A stretch of DNA of 64,000 nt, from positions 1 to 64,000 of the forward strand of contig JACDOD010000007.1 of the NCBI GenBank assembly GCA_017656265.1, written 5' to 3'. Below, in pieces: positions 1 to 9,191 of this stretch; position 1 is the stretch's first letter; each line of letters opens with the position of its first letter. The stretch is from Bacillaceae bacterium. Lineage in GTDB: Bacteria; Bacillota; Bacilli; Bacillales; Alkalibacillaceae. Under the pieces are notes generated by a model that worked only from the letters and a program-made list of their open reading frames with translations, was not told where the DNA came from and searched no databases. The translations under genes and the position numbers were made by a program.

Positions 1-60
1 CAATCTAGCTTCTGGCGTTACAAGTTGTTTTGTTCAGTTTTCAAGGTTCGAAATGTTTTT
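1..60 (-). ncRNA. 16S rRNA precursor leader with boxA-like antitermination sequence (partial)
   Basis: On the minus strand positions 50-20 read CTTGAAAACTGAACAAAAC, close to the conserved leader found just upstream of 16S rRNA in Bacillus rrn operons. It lies directly downstream of two strong tandem promoters. The mature 16S gene itself is not in the window; it should start within roughly 100 bases beyond position 1. The identification rests on recognising the leader motif. Confidence 0.65.
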
Positions 61-73
61 TTCGGTGCTTTTT

Positions 74-189
74 AATATAACACGAGATCCAACTCTCTGT
101 CAATTGGTAGTTTTTGCACCCGCTTAACGAGTTTGGAATAATCTCGCGACAGCAATAAATATATTACTACGGTTCAAATAGAATGTCAA
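74..189 (-). promoter_or_regulatory. Tandem sigma-A promoters P1 and P2 of a leftward rRNA operon
   Basis: Read on the minus strand, P1 is TTGACA (184-189), a 17-base spacer and TAATAT (161-166). P2 is TTGACA (98-103), an 18-base spacer and TATATT (74-79). Two strong tandem promoters about 90 bases apart are the usual arrangement of Bacillus rrn operons, and the leader just downstream supports this. No coding sequence lies between them and the window edge. Confidence 0.75.
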
Positions 190-196
190 CATCTTT

Positions 197-544
197 TTAT
201 ACATTTTTTAAAAAGTAAATTTTGTCCCGTTTTTGTTTCTGAAAAAACTTTACAGCCAAACGTGCTGTACGTTTATCTTCAGAGATCAGCAAAATATCTT
301 TGTCACAATCAATGCTTTTTTCTAACTCCCTCGGAAGGTAAGAAAGAGGTATATTTTTAGCATATGGGACCGGGTCTTTATCTGCTGTGATATAGTCCCT
401 TAAATCAATTAAGCAATATTTTTTGCACATCGTTTCCAATTCCATATGATCGGGTAGCTCCTGAAGCGTAATAAGTGGACGGATGAAATTTTTAACTATA
501 TATATAATCGCCAAAATGACAATGGCTGCAATAATTCCTTCCAT
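197..544 (-). CDS. ytwF: Membrane-anchored rhodanese-like protein, YtwF type, without catalytic cysteine
   Basis: A 115-residue protein with one N-terminal membrane segment (about residues 4-20) followed by a single rhodanese-like domain (about 28-115). The CLIDLRDY motif matches the rhodanese beta-strand that carries the conserved Asp. In the active-site loop position the sequence reads LLISEDKRTA, so the catalytic cysteine is replaced by serine/glutamate and sulfur transfer is not expected. The start is supported by AAAGGGG at 552-558. The gene lies upstream of leuS on the same strand, as ytwF does in B. subtilis. The role is unknown; a binding or scaffold function is inference. Confidence 0.7.
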   Translation of the reverse strand: MEGIIAAIVILAIIYIVKNFIRPLITLQELPDHMELETMCKKYCLIDLRDYITADKDPVPYAKNIPLSYLPRELEKSIDCDKDILLISEDKRTARLAVKFFQKQKRDKIYFLKNV

Positions 545-623
545 TATGATTCCCCTTTCGTTGATGCATTATGATAAATAATGATTCCAATAATAATATC
601 TATAAAAATTTGTTCGTTAACGG

Positions 624-653
624 ATTATATCGTCAAACATTGTTCTAAGCCAA
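624..653 (-). promoter_or_regulatory. Candidate promoter of ytwF with overlapping dyad
   Basis: On the minus strand TTGGCT (653-648), an 18-base spacer and TATAAT (629-624) precede the ytwF ribosome-binding site by about 65 bases. An 8-base perfect inverted repeat, AAACATTG (35-42 after 600, i.e. 635-642) and CAATGTTT (651-658), overlaps the -35 element and could be an operator. The rest of 545-901 shows no convincing gene. Confidence 0.4.
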
Positions 654-900
654 TGTTTTGCTTTATAAATAATTCAAATGCAACCTTGCTCCATTTTATC
701 TGCTTTTGACAAAAAGTCAAGAGATACGTTTGGGGGTATATATGGAGGTTCATCCAGTTCCTTCTACGTTTAAATCAATGCATCATATTTTTATAATCTG
801 ACACTGTAATATCCACCCCAACATGTCAAATTAGTTTGATTCCTTTTCAACCGTATAAAGCACAAAGTTATCCACATTCACTATATTTTATAATTTCCAA

Positions 901-945
901 AACAACAAAAAACTGCCCGGATGAGAAATCCTCTTCCAGGCAGTC
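901..945 (-). terminator. Rho-independent terminator of leuS
   Basis: On the minus strand a stem ACTGCCTGG / CCGGGCAGT (arms 936-944 and 912-920, one mismatch) is followed by a T-run (A-rich plus strand 901-911). It lies 14 bases after the leuS stop. Confidence 0.9.
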
Positions 946-958
946 ATCATTCGATCTT

Positions 959-3373
959 TTAGTTTGCTACAATGTTAACCAGCTTTCCAGGAACGACAAT
1001 GACTTTTCGAACAGTTTTATTTTCAATCCATTCCTGAATTTTTTCATTTTCAAGGGCCATAGTTTCCAGTTCTTCCTTCGAAGCATCTTTAGGGACCATC
1101 ATTTTCGCCCGTACTTTACCCATTACCTGAATGACGATTTCTACTTCATCTTCTACCAGCTTGCTTTCATCATAAGTTGGCCATGGTTCATAGCTGATGG
1201 ATTCTGTGTGTCCCAATCTGCTCCAAAGTTCTTCTGCAAGATGCGGAGTCACCGGTGAAATGAGTTTAACAAACCCTTCTGCAAAATCTTTTGGAATATA
1301 TTCAGCTTTATAGCTTTCATTGATAAATACCATGAGCTGAGAAATTCCAGTATTAAATCTCAGTCCTTCAAAGTGTTCAGTTACTTTTTTAACCGTTTCA
1401 TGGTATACCTTTTCGAGGTTTTTATTTTCTTGATCCTTGATTCGTTCTGAGAGGTTGCCTTTTTCATTTACAAAAAGTCTCCATACCCGATCAAGGAATC
1501 TTTTTGCTCCATCCAGGCCTTCTGTACTCCATGCAATAGAAGCTTCCAATGGCCCCATGAACATTTCATAAAGTCTTAAAGTATCAGCACCATGGGATTC
1601 AACGATTTCATCAGGGTTCACAACATTCCCTTTTGATTTACTCATTTTTTCATTATTTTCACCAAGGATCATCCCCTGATTAAAGAGCTTCTGGAACGGT
1701 TCTTTTGTCGGTACTGCGCCGATATCATAAAGCACCTTATGCCAGAAACGGGCGTACAGCAAGTGAAGCACCGCATGTTCAGCACCGCCGATATAAACAT
1801 CTACCGGCAGCCATTTTTTCAGTTTTTCCGGATCGGCTAATTGTTCCGGGTTGTGGGGATCAATGTATCGCAAATAGTACCAGCAGCTTCCTGCCCATTG
1901 AGGCATCGTGTTGGTTTCTCTGCGTCCTTTACGGCCTGTTTTAGGATCTGTCACTTCAACCCACTCTTTAATATTGGCAAGAGGTGATTCGCCTGTTCCA
2001 GAAGGTTTGATTTCATTGGTTTCAGGCAAAGTCAGAGGCAGCTCCTCTTCCGGAACAGGTTCCATGGTGCCGTCTTCCCAGTGAATAATCGGGATTGGTT
2101 CACCCCAGTAACGCTGACGGCTGAACAGCCAGTCACGAAGGCGATAGGTAATTTTCCGTACACCTTTCCCATTCGCTTCGAGCCATTCAATCGCTTTGTC
2201 AATGGCTTCTTCTTTATTTAGACCGTCTAAAATGCCGGAGTTAATATGTTTGCCATCCCCTGTATAAGCTTCTTTTTCAACATTTCCGCCTTCTACTACT
2301 TCCTTAATCGGAAGGTCAAACTTTTTGGCAAATTCATAGTCCCGCTCATCATGTGCAGGAACGGCCATAATTGCTCCAGTTCCATAACTCATCAGCACAT
2401 AGTCAGCAATCCAGACTGGCATTTTTTCGCCGTTAATCGGATTAATGGCATAAGCACCGGTGAATACACCGGTTTTTTCTTTATTTAAGTCCGTTCTCTC
2501 CAGATCACTTTTAGCAGCAACATCTTCTTGATATTTTTTTACAAGTTCCTTTTGTTCATCAGCTACAATTTTGTCAATTAAAGGGTGTTCCGGAGACAGA
2601 ACCGCATAAGTGGCACCATATAAGGTGTCCGGGCGAGTTGTAAATGCTTTAAAGAAATGACCGGTTCCATCTATTTCAAATGTGATTTCAGCCCCTTCTG
2701 ACCGGCCGATCCAGTTGCGCTGCATCTCTTTGATGCTCTCTGGCCAATCCAGTTCTTCCAGGTCTTCCAGAAGACGATCGGCATATTCGGTAATTTTTAA
2801 TACCCACTGTTTCATCGGTTTGCGAATGACCGGATGACCGCCCCTCTCACTCTTTCCATCAATTACTTCTTCGTTAGCAAGAACGGTTCCCAGTGCAGGG
2901 CACCAGTTAACCGGAACTTCATCAATATAAGCCAGTCCCTTTTCATACAGCTTTAAAAAGATCCACTGGGTCCACTTGTAGTAGTCCGGATCTGTCGTAT
3001 TTACTTCCCGGTCCCAATCATAAGAAAAGCCCAGGGATTTAATTTGCCGGCGGAAATTTTGAATATTTTTATCGGTAAATTCCTTTGGGTTATTTCCTGT
3101 ATCCAGAGCATATTGTTCAGCGGGCAGTCCAAAGGCATCCCATCCCATTGGATGGAGGACCTCATACCCCTGCATGCGTTTCATGCGCGCCAAAATATCA
3201 GTTGCTGTGTAGCCTTCCGGATGGCCTACATGCAGCCCTGCTCCAGAGGGATAAGGAAACATATCCAGGACATAAAATTTTTCCTTATCACTGTTGATGT
3301 CTGTTTTAAATGTCTTGTTATCTTCCCAAAAACTTTGCCACTTTTTTTCTATACTTTTGTGATCATATGACAT
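959..3373 (-). CDS. leuS: Leucyl-tRNA synthetase
   Basis: An 804-residue class I aminoacyl-tRNA synthetase that charges tRNA-Leu in the cytoplasm. The HIGH-type motif is HVGH at residues 48-51 after FPYPSGAGL, and the KMSKS motif appears intact in [10 protein letters not shown] in the C-terminal half. The CP1 editing domain lies between them, with the TTRPDT motif. The start at 3373 is chosen because GGGAGGT precedes it by about 7 bases and [12 protein letters not shown] matches other LeuRS N-termini. The open frame continues upstream to 3562, but that part reads through the T-box leader. Length fits bacterial LeuRS. Expression is expected to follow uncharged tRNA-Leu through the T-box. Confidence 0.97.
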   Translation of the reverse strand: MSYDHKSIEKKWQSFWEDNKTFKTDINSDKEKFYVLDMFPYPSGAGLHVGHPEGYTATDILARMKRMQGYEVLHPMGWDAFGLPAEQYALDTGNNPKEFTDKNIQNFRRQIKSLGFSYDWDREVNTTDPDYYKWTQWIFLKLYEKGLAYIDEVPVNWCPALGTVLANEEVIDGKSERGGHPVIRKPMKQWVLKITEYADRLLEDLEELDWPESIKEMQRNWIGRSEGAEITFEIDGTGHFFKAFTTRPDTLYGATYAVLSPEHPLIDKIVADEQKELVKKYQEDVAAKSDLERTDLNKEKTGVFTGAYAINPINGEKMPVWIADYVLMSYGTGAIMAVPAHDERDYEFAKKFDLPIKEVVEGGNVEKEAYTGDGKHINSGILDGLNKEEAIDKAIEWLEANGKGVRKITYRLRDWLFSRQRYWGEPIPIIHWEDGTMEPVPEEELPLTLPETNEIKPSGTGESPLANIKEWVEVTDPKTGRKGRRETNTMPQWAGSCWYYLRYIDPHNPEQLADPEKLKKWLPVDVYIGGAEHAVLHLLYARFWHKVLYDIGAVPTKEPFQKLFNQGMILGENNEKMSKSKGNVVNPDEIVESHGADTLRLYEMFMGPLEASIAWSTEGLDGAKRFLDRVWRLFVNEKGNLSERIKDQENKNLEKVYHETVKKVTEHFEGLRFNTGISQLMVFINESYKAEYIPKDFAEGFVKLISPVTPHLAEELWSRLGHTESISYEPWPTYDESKLVEDEVEIVIQVMGKVRAKMMVPKDASKEELETMALENEKIQEWIENKTVRKVIVVPGKLVNIVAN

Positions 3374-3449
3374 TCCTTTGACCTCCCGTTTAGTCATTGC
3401 ATTTCCGGTTCCAAATAACATACATTCTGAATCAAACTTGAGACCGGTA

Positions 3450-3708
3450 AACATATATAAAAATAAAAAAACTCCCATCCCATCTATGGGACGAGAGATT
3501 ATTCCCGCGGTACCACCCAAATTAGCACAAAACGTGCCCACTTGTATCCTTAACGCGGACAAACGGCAGATACTACTGACGGTTCACATCTGCAACTGTG
3601 AAGGCGAGTTCGTGAAGATTAAGGACAGCTCACACCGGCCGCTGTCTCTCTGCTGCTTAATCCGTTCACTACTACTCCTTCTCATCGTTTTTTCCAGTCA
3701 CTATTTGT
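3450..3708 (-). promoter_or_regulatory. T-box leader (tRNA-Leu sensing) of leuS
   Basis: On the minus strand the leader contains the diagnostic T-box sequence GGGTGGTACCGCG (about 3524-3508) followed by a terminator stem, roughly CTCTCGTCCCAT / ATGGGATGGGAG, and a T-run at about 3460-3480. A Stem I-like region with the AG-rich motif GATGAGAAGGAGTAGTA lies near 3690-3670. A CTC triplet at 3608-3606 in the sequence GAACTCGCC is the likely leucine specifier. Uncharged tRNA-Leu should stabilise the antiterminator and allow leuS transcription. Confidence 0.93.
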
Positions 3709-3714
3709 AATCGT

Positions 3715-3743
3715 ATTTTAATGAAGGGAGCAGGGAATGTCAA
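3715..3743 (-). promoter_or_regulatory. Sigma-A promoter of leuS
   Basis: TTGACA (3743-3738), a 17-base spacer and TAAAAT (3720-3715) on the minus strand. Transcription would start near 3708, at the 5' end of the T-box. Confidence 0.85.
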
Positions 3744-3772
3744 GGTATATTCATCTAATCGGTCGAAAAATG

Positions 3773-4057
3773 TTACCTGTAATCCCGCAGATCATTCCGG
3801 TCCAAAATCATGTCATTTAAAATTTGATAAACCCTTAAATGCATCCGGTGAAGCTCTTCCCGCTGTTCAGGGGTTGCGCTGTTTTTCATTTTTTCTATAT
3901 CTCTTTCTGCCTGCTGAAGCAAAGACTGGGCGTTGGTGTATTGTTCATCTGTGTTGTGACCCAGTTTTCTGGCCTCATCCAATTCTTCTTTGGCGAATTC
4001 AATTTTATCTTCAATTTCTCTTTTAAGTTTTTCCATAGAATCCCTTGTTGACATCAT
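3773..4057 (-). CDS. ytzC: DUF2524 family protein, YtzC type
   Basis: A 94-residue, highly charged, almost wholly helical protein without membrane segment or signal peptide. The sequence (MEKLKREIEDKIEFAKEE, then a tail rich in NDLRDYR-like residues) resembles the small Bacillus YtzC proteins, which also sit beside ytqA. No biochemical function is known to me. A GAGGTG ribosome-binding site at 4062-4067 serves one of two adjacent ATG codons (4057 or 4054). Its 3' end is close to the leuS promoter. Confidence 0.65.
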   Translation of the reverse strand: MMSTRDSMEKLKREIEDKIEFAKEELDEARKLGHNTDEQYTNAQSLLQQAERDIEKMKNSATPEQREELHRMHLRVYQILNDMILDRNDLRDYR

Positions 4058-4212
4058 TCATCACCTCTTGTTTATGTTGTGCTTGACCAATCATTTGTAT
4101 GCATTCTTCCAGGAAGGGGCCAGGCTTTTAACAGGTGACTATCCGTGCTACAATGACTGTTGGATTATTGATTTAAACAAGCTGATGGAATTTAATGCAA
4201 AGGAGTTTTTCC

Positions 4213-5175
4213 ATGAATAACCCCTTTCCTTTTACTTTTGATCACAAACGGTATCATTCCTGGAATTATCATTTAAAAACAACCTTTGGCCATAAAGTAT
4301 TCAAAGTCTCCCTGGATGGCGGGTTTGACTGTCCGAACCGGGATGGAACGGTAGCTTATGGAGGGTGTACCTTTTGTTCGGCTGCAGGAAGCGGTGATTT
4401 TGCCGGGGACCGCTCCGATGACCTGGAAATCCAGTTTAAAAAAATTAAACAGAAGATGCATGATAAGTGGAAAGACGGAAAATATATCGGGTATTTTCAG
4501 GCTTATACCAATACCCATGCTCCCGTTGATGAATTGCGAAAAAAATATGAGACCGTTTTAAAACAGGATGGGGTTGTGGGATTATCCATTGCCACAAGGC
4601 CCGACTGCCTCCCAGATGATGTAGTGGATTACCTGGCCGAATTAAACGAACGGACGTATCTCTGGGTGGAACTCGGCCTGCAGACGGTTCATCAGAAGAC
4701 GGCAGATCTTATTAACCGTGCGCATGACCTGGATTGTTACCTTGAAGGGGTTGAAAAATTACGCAAACACAACATCCGGGTTTGTTCTCATATGATTAAT
4801 GGTCTGCCTGGCGAAAATTACGATATGATGATGGAAACAGCACGAACGATCGCAAGCCTTGATGTTCAGGGAATCAAAATCCATCTTCTTCACCTGTTAA
4901 AAGGAACTCCTATGGTTAAACAGTATGAAAAGGGTATGCTGAAGTTTTTGACCAAGGAGGAGTATATCAGTCTGGTTGCTGATCAACTGGAAATCCTGCC
5001 TGAAGACATGATCATCCACCGAATTACAGGGGATGGGCCGGCTGACCTAATGATCGGGCCGATGTGGAGCATGAATAAATGGGATGTGTTAAACGGAATT
5101 GACAGGGAACTCGAACGCCGCAACAGCTGGCAGGGAAAAAAATTCAACAAAAGGAGTCAGAAAGAATCATGCTAA
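4213..5175 (+). CDS. ytqA: Radical SAM protein, YtqA family
   Basis: A 320-residue radical SAM enzyme of the YhcC/YtqA family. The [4Fe-4S] cysteines are C40, C52 and C55 in GFDCPNRDG...GGCTFC, spaced as in this family rather than CX3CX2C. The barrel motifs follow (LSIATRPDCLPDD, WVELGLQT, HMINGLPGE). The start at 4213 has AAAGGAG seven bases upstream; an in-frame ATG at 4195 has none. The last codons overlap ytqB by seven bases, so the two are translationally coupled. Substrate is not established; a role in tRNA or rRNA modification is suggested by the company of ytqB but is inference. Confidence 0.85.
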   Translation: MNNPFPFTFDHKRYHSWNYHLKTTFGHKVFKVSLDGGFDCPNRDGTVAYGGCTFCSAAGSGDFAGDRSDDLEIQFKKIKQKMHDKWKDGKYIGYFQAYTNTHAPVDELRKKYETVLKQDGVVGLSIATRPDCLPDDVVDYLAELNERTYLWVELGLQTVHQKTADLINRAHDLDCYLEGVEKLRKHNIRVCSHMINGLPGENYDMMMETARTIASLDVQGIKIHLLHLLKGTPMVKQYEKGMLKFLTKEEYISLVADQLEILPEDMIIHRITGDGPADLMIGPMWSMNKWDVLNGIDRELERRNSWQGKKFNKRSQKESC

Positions 5176-5747
5176 AACGGGTTATTCCTTTTGCACATGA
5201 ATTACTGCAGCAATCTGTTAAACCAGGGGAATTTGTTATCGATGCAACCGCCGGAAATGGATATGACACGGTCATGCTAGCCAGCCTCGTAGGTCCTTCC
5301 GGGCATGTTTTTTCTTTTGATATTCAAAAACAGGCGGTGGATAACACGGTTTCCCGCCTCAAAGAACAGCATTTAGAGCAAGCTACGGTTATTCATGACG
5401 GTCATGAACATCTCGAAGATTACTTGCCTGAAGAAGCTCTTTTCAACCTGGGCGGAGCCATTTTTAATCTGGGCTACCTACCCGGAAGCGACAAACAAGT
5501 GGTCACCATTCCCGAAACCACGATTGCTGCTGTGGAATCCATTCTGAAACATCTGAAAGAGGAAAGGCTCTGTGTACTCGTAGTTTATCACGGACATCCG
5601 GGCGGGGAAGAAGAAAAAAATGCATTATTACAGTATTTATCGGAATTGGATCAAAAAACCTATCAAGTGCTTAAATATCAATTCATCAACCAAAAAAATA
5701 ACCCGCCATTTTTGCTGGCGATTGAAAAGAAAAAGACCCGCTCATGA
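5169..5747 (+). CDS. ytqB: Class I SAM-dependent methyltransferase, YtqB type
   Basis: A 192-residue Rossmann-fold methyltransferase. Motif I is DATAGNGYDT (about residues 23-32), which binds SAM, and a later acidic residue in SFDIQKQ fits motif II. The family is often labelled putative rRNA methylase. GGAIFNLGYLPGSDK matches the NLGYLPG signature of YtqB proteins. The ATG overlaps the end of ytqA. The stop overlaps the stop of the convergent ytpB gene. Target RNA or other substrate is unknown. Confidence 0.85.
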   Translation: MLKRVIPFAHELLQQSVKPGEFVIDATAGNGYDTVMLASLVGPSGHVFSFDIQKQAVDNTVSRLKEQHLEQATVIHDGHEHLEDYLPEEALFNLGGAIFNLGYLPGSDKQVVTIPETTIAAVESILKHLKEERLCVLVVYHGHPGGEEEKNALLQYLSELDQKTYQVLKYQFINQKNNPPFLLAIEKKKTRS

Positions 5748-5760
5748 TAAGACGGGTCTT
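5733..5760 (-). terminator. Terminator shared by ytpB and ytqB
   Basis: Perfect 8-base stem AAGACCCG / CGGGTCTT (5733-5740, 5753-5760). On the minus strand a T-rich tail (CTTTTTCTTTTC) follows, so it terminates ytpB well. It overlaps the last codons of both convergent genes. Confidence 0.85.
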
Positions 5761-6815
5761 ACTTTATGGTATAGTTTCGTATTGACATAGAAGAACTTAG
5801 CCTTCATCCCTGATTCATTCAGGAGTTTAGGGATCATTTGATTGGCATGCTTTATTTTTTTGACTTTTTTGTCTGCCAGATACATCCCCACCAGACCTTT
5901 GGCAATTAAACGATGAAAATCTACATCCGGAATCAATTGCAAATGTTTTTCAGTTTCTTGAATAAAATACAGGAAGCGCTTTTCCATTGTCTTTTCATCC
6001 GGATAGTAGCTGCAAAAATTCAAATCGCCTTCTTCCTCATCCTCCAGCTGATCTATATAATAATCAAGCAATATATGGAGCCCCTGCATAAAAGGAAAAT
6101 AGCTTTTAAAAATTTGATTTGCCATCCTTTCTGATGCCTGGCCATTCAATGCATACGAAACGAGAGTAAAAATTCCTAATGTAGAACCAGCACAGGCTGA
6201 AAACTCATACCAGGTTAAATCTGGCCACCTGGAAGCATGCTTTTGAAACCAGTTCTTCAATCTTGGAACCCGTTCTTCATTTGATACATGTTTATGTACC
6301 TGCAAGTCACTATACAAGGAAGACAGCTCCAATAAATAAGGCTGGATGAACTGATAATTTGTAATTTTTTCCAGTGTTTCCTGACAGGTGGCAACCAATT
6401 CAGCCAGGTAGCCATTGTCCTCCTGCTCATTCCGGTACATATAATAATTTTTTGTTTCTGCTCCTGGAGTTAAGGCATCTGTCATGGATTGATGCAAAAA
6501 AGAAAAATCTACAGGATCTAATGATGTGCTCCGGTCACACAAATTATCTAAGTAATCGCTGATCGTCTGGTAAGCTACTACAAACCGTACAGCTTCTTTC
6601 CATTGTTCCTGTGCAAGAATGGCATAGATGGATCCGCCTTCACAGTGAAAAGTCTTCGTTTCAATACTGGACAGTGCCTGTGTCTTCAGTTCAGGATCAG
6701 GAATGTGAGATGCTCTTTTTTTCCAATAGCCAAGCTCTTTATGAACTTGCGGAAAAATTTTTGTATAGCACAATCCAACTAAATGGAGTGACCCTTTTGG
6801 TATGGAAAAACTCAA
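5742..6815 (-). CDS. ytpB: Tetraprenyl-beta-curcumene synthase (sesquarterpene synthase)
   Basis: A 357-residue DUF2600 protein matching YtpB of B. subtilis, which cyclises tetraprenyl diphosphate to tetraprenyl-beta-curcumene, a C35 terpene. The conserved stretch SIETKTFHCEGG and the acidic motif SDYLDNLCDR (DYLDN) are present; the latter fits metal-diphosphate binding. The start is a TTG at 6815, chosen because GGAGGG lies seven bases upstream, and it follows the ytpA stop with no gap. Co-transcription with ytpA is therefore likely. Confidence 0.88.
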   Translation of the reverse strand: MSFSIPKGSLHLVGLCYTKIFPQVHKELGYWKKRASHIPDPELKTQALSSIETKTFHCEGGSIYAILAQEQWKEAVRFVVAYQTISDYLDNLCDRSTSLDPVDFSFLHQSMTDALTPGAETKNYYMYRNEQEDNGYLAELVATCQETLEKITNYQFIQPYLLELSSLYSDLQVHKHVSNEERVPRLKNWFQKHASRWPDLTWYEFSACAGSTLGIFTLVSYALNGQASERMANQIFKSYFPFMQGLHILLDYYIDQLEDEEEGDLNFCSYYPDEKTMEKRFLYFIQETEKHLQLIPDVDFHRLIAKGLVGMYLADKKVKKIKHANQMIPKLLNESGMKAKFFYVNTKLYHKVRPVLS

Positions 6816-7613
6816 TCAATGACCCTCCGTTTCTTCATTCAGTACCTGTTCCACAAAGGAAAGAGAAAAGTCAAATACCTCTTCTCGCTCAGGCTCATTA
6901 AAGATTTCATGATACAGTTGCTCCCATTTTTTAAACCGTTTATATGTAATAGATATCTGGTTATACCATTTTTCGACTTCGTTTTCGTAAACTAAGCGGT
7001 CTTCTCCAGCCTGCATAATCAGAGTCGGGACATCAGGATATTTCTGAATTTGAGTGAAAGCCTGTTCAATGGCACGCAAAAATTCATGATACCATCTGAC
7101 CGATACTTTTTTTAAGATTAGGGGATCCTGCAGATCACGGGCGTGAAATTCTTCGTTGCGTGTCCCCGCACCCGGGTTCTGTCTGGTTTTTACCTTAAGA
7201 CCCGGATATAGACGGTCTAACACTTTTGAAATCACATGGACCATTCTAGATGGACCGTCTTTTATTCCGAGTGCAGGAGAAGATAAAATAACTCCTTTGA
7301 CCTGAGGCTGCTTTTCTTCCATTGTGCGGATTACTGCCAGTCCGCCCATACTGTGTCCAAGGAGAAATACGTTCCTGTTCAGAGTCTTCGCTTTTTCAAG
7401 CCAGGCCGAAATGGTTTCTATATATTCATCAAAGGAATCAATATGGCCCCGATTTTCTTTATTTTCACCCTGGCCGGGCAAATCCCCGTACACCACATGG
7501 AATCCGTTTTCATTCCATTTATTCGCTAACCAATCATAACGGCCTGAGTGTTCAAAAGCCCCGTGAACCATTACAATAGAACCGCGGGCATGATCGCACA
7601 ACATGGTTTTCAT
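6816..7613 (-). CDS. ytpA: Alpha/beta hydrolase, YtpA type (phospholipase)
   Basis: A 265-residue alpha/beta-hydrolase of the monoglyceride lipase class. The nucleophile elbow is GHSMGG, the acid is probably Asp in AGEDRLVY, and the histidine is in YHEIFNEPE. HGAFEHSGRYDWL forms the oxyanion region. In B. subtilis YtpA is a lysophospholipase linked to bacilysocin formation. The ATG at 7613 is preferred because GGTGAG lies upstream at suitable distance; a GTG at 7625 is possible. The TGA stop directly precedes the ytpB TTG start. Confidence 0.85.
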   Translation of the reverse strand: MKTMLCDHARGSIVMVHGAFEHSGRYDWLANKWNENGFHVVYGDLPGQGENKENRGHIDSFDEYIETISAWLEKAKTLNRNVFLLGHSMGGLAVIRTMEEKQPQVKGVILSSPALGIKDGPSRMVHVISKVLDRLYPGLKVKTRQNPGAGTRNEEFHARDLQDPLILKKVSVRWYHEFLRAIEQAFTQIQKYPDVPTLIMQAGEDRLVYENEVEKWYNQISITYKRFKKWEQLYHEIFNEPEREEVFDFSLSFVEQVLNEETEGH

Positions 7614-7689
7614 CCCAGCTCTCACCCCACAATATACCTGAATCTTTTGTTATACTAATCATAACATATGATGTATTGGAGGAGTTTGA

Positions 7690-8217
7690 ATGATCTGTGA
7701 ATATAAAGGAAAAACACCAGATATAGCAAAAACTGTATTTGTTGCCAGGGATGCTGTCATTACAGGAGATGTTACCATCGGTGAATATTCCAGCATCTGG
7801 TTTCAGACCATTATCCGGGGCGACGTTGCCCCTGTCCGAATCGGAAATAAAGTCAATATTCAGGACCAGAGCTTGCTGCATCAGAGTCCGGAAATGCCAT
7901 TAATTATTGAAGATGGCGTTACAGTGGGCCACCAGGTCATTCTTCATTCGCCTATTATTCGAAAAAATGCCTTGATCGGAATGGGTAGCACCATTCTCGA
8001 TGGGGCCGAAATCGGCGAAGAAGCTTTTATTGGGGCTGGAAGCCTAGTTCCTCCAGGGAAAAAAATCCCTCCCCGCACACTTGCTCTTGGACGACCGGCT
8101 AAAGTTGTCCGGGAATTAACCGATAAAGACTTTAAGGAAATGAATCGGATCCGGAAGTCCTATGTAGAGAAGGGACAATATTACAAAAAGCTCCTAAATA
8201 ATTTAACCGCTGAGTAA
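7690..8217 (+). CDS. ytoA: Gamma-carbonic anhydrase-like hexapeptide-repeat protein
   Basis: A 175-residue left-handed beta-helix protein with hexapeptide repeats from about residue 15 to 135. Metal-binding residues of the gamma-carbonic anhydrase family are visible as H in LLHQSPEM and in the pair GHQVILHSP. The family includes YtoA/YrdA/PaaY proteins; carbonic anhydrase activity is not certain for them. GGAGG lies seven bases before the ATG. The gene is divergent from ytpA. Confidence 0.85.
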   Translation: MICEYKGKTPDIAKTVFVARDAVITGDVTIGEYSSIWFQTIIRGDVAPVRIGNKVNIQDQSLLHQSPEMPLIIEDGVTVGHQVILHSPIIRKNALIGMGSTILDGAEIGEEAFIGAGSLVPPGKKIPPRTLALGRPAKVVRELTDKDFKEMNRIRKSYVEKGQYYKKLLNNLTAE

Positions 8218-8230
8218 TTAAACTAACGAT

Positions 8231-8255
8231 ATAGCTGCTGATTCTCCGCAGCTAT
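8231..8255 (+). terminator. Hairpin after ytoA, weak terminator
   Basis: Perfect 8-base inverted repeat ATAGCTGC / GCAGCTAT (8231-8238, 8248-8255), 14 bases after the ytoA stop. No T-run follows, so termination would be weak. Confidence 0.4.
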
Positions 8256-8291
8256 ACGCGTGCATGAAATGGCAAATAAGGGGAGTTCCCT

Positions 8292-9191
8292 ATGATGTTA
8301 AGTTTACTCATTTTTACAATTTTCATGACTTTAATCTTGTTCTGGCTGAAACGGAAATATATGGAATACCAAAAAATACTGACGGTTTTCGGAGTACTGT
8401 TTGCCGTCATTTCCCTTCCTCTTTCAGCTATATCCCTTCATCAGCATAGAAACATGCTATGGTCAACAATGCAGACATGGATTAAACATGATCATCCGGT
8501 CATTCAGCATGCTTTTGCGGATACTATATCAAAGAAAGAGGAAAGGGAGTATCCGTCTCAGCCGCTGATTGAATTGTTCCAGCTGAAGAAATCCGTTTTC
8601 CTAAAAGCCCCACTTATTAGCCAGTACCCGGAGCTGCCGAGGGGGTGTGAAGTAACCTCACTGGCTATGCTCATGCAATATCATGACATACAGGCTGACA
8701 AGATGACCCTCGCCAAAGAGATAAAAAAAGATGAAACCCCTTATCAGATAAAGGGAAACAAAATTTATTTCGGTCATCCAAATGAGGGATTTGTGGGGAA
8801 TATGTATTCTTTAAATGAACCCGGGTATGGAGTGTATCATAAACCCCTCGCTGAACTGGCAGAAGAATATGCTGGAGAGAGGGCAAAAGATTTGACCGGG
8901 GGTTCCTTCTATGAAATCTTAGCTGCCTTAAACCGCGGCGAGCCTGTACTGGTGATTACGAATGTAACCTTTAAAAAGCTGCCTGAATCTGCTTTTATGA
9001 CCTGGCATACAGATAAGGGCGCCATTAAAATTACCATGAAAGAACACGCTGTACTCGTCACTGGCTACGACAGGGACCATATTTACTTCAATGATCCAAT
9101 AGACGGTAAAGCAAAAAAAGCACCCTTCGACGATTTTGTAGATGCATGGGTGCAAATGGGAAAGCAGGCTATTACCCTTACGAATGGGTAA
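8292..9191 (+). CDS. Membrane-anchored C39-like cysteine peptidase (YvpB-like)
   Basis: A 299-residue protein with two N-terminal membrane segments (about 3-20 and 28-48) and a C-terminal papain-fold domain of the Peptidase_C39_2/YvpB type. The likely catalytic cysteine is in PELPRGCEVTSLAMLM, the histidine in MKEHAVLVTGYD, and a following Asp in YFNDPI. The domain is predicted to lie outside the cell. AAGGGGAG precedes the ATG. The substrate is unknown. No ABC transporter or bacteriocin gene is adjacent, so a leader-peptidase role is not supported. Confidence 0.75.
   Translation: MMLSLLIFTIFMTLILFWLKRKYMEYQKILTVFGVLFAVISLPLSAISLHQHRNMLWSTMQTWIKHDHPVIQHAFADTISKKEEREYPSQPLIELFQLKKSVFLKAPLISQYPELPRGCEVTSLAMLMQYHDIQADKMTLAKEIKKDETPYQIKGNKIYFGHPNEGFVGNMYSLNEPGYGVYHKPLAELAEEYAGERAKDLTGGSFYEILAALNRGEPVLVITNVTFKKLPESAFMTWHTDKGAIKITMKEHAVLVTGYDRDHIYFNDPIDGKAKKAPFDDFVDAWVQMGKQAITLTNG

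Noticed and set aside
705-745. TTGACA at about 707 as a promoter
   Set aside because: No -10 sequence lies 16-18 bases downstream, and no plus-strand gene follows.
3374-3562. N-terminal extension of leuS
   Set aside because: The extended frame runs through the T-box terminator and antiterminator; the ATG at 3373 has a strong site and matches homologues.
8292-9191. C39 peptidase as part of a bacteriocin export system
   Set aside because: No ABC exporter, precursor peptide or immunity gene is adjacent; the domain is of the stand-alone YvpB-like type.
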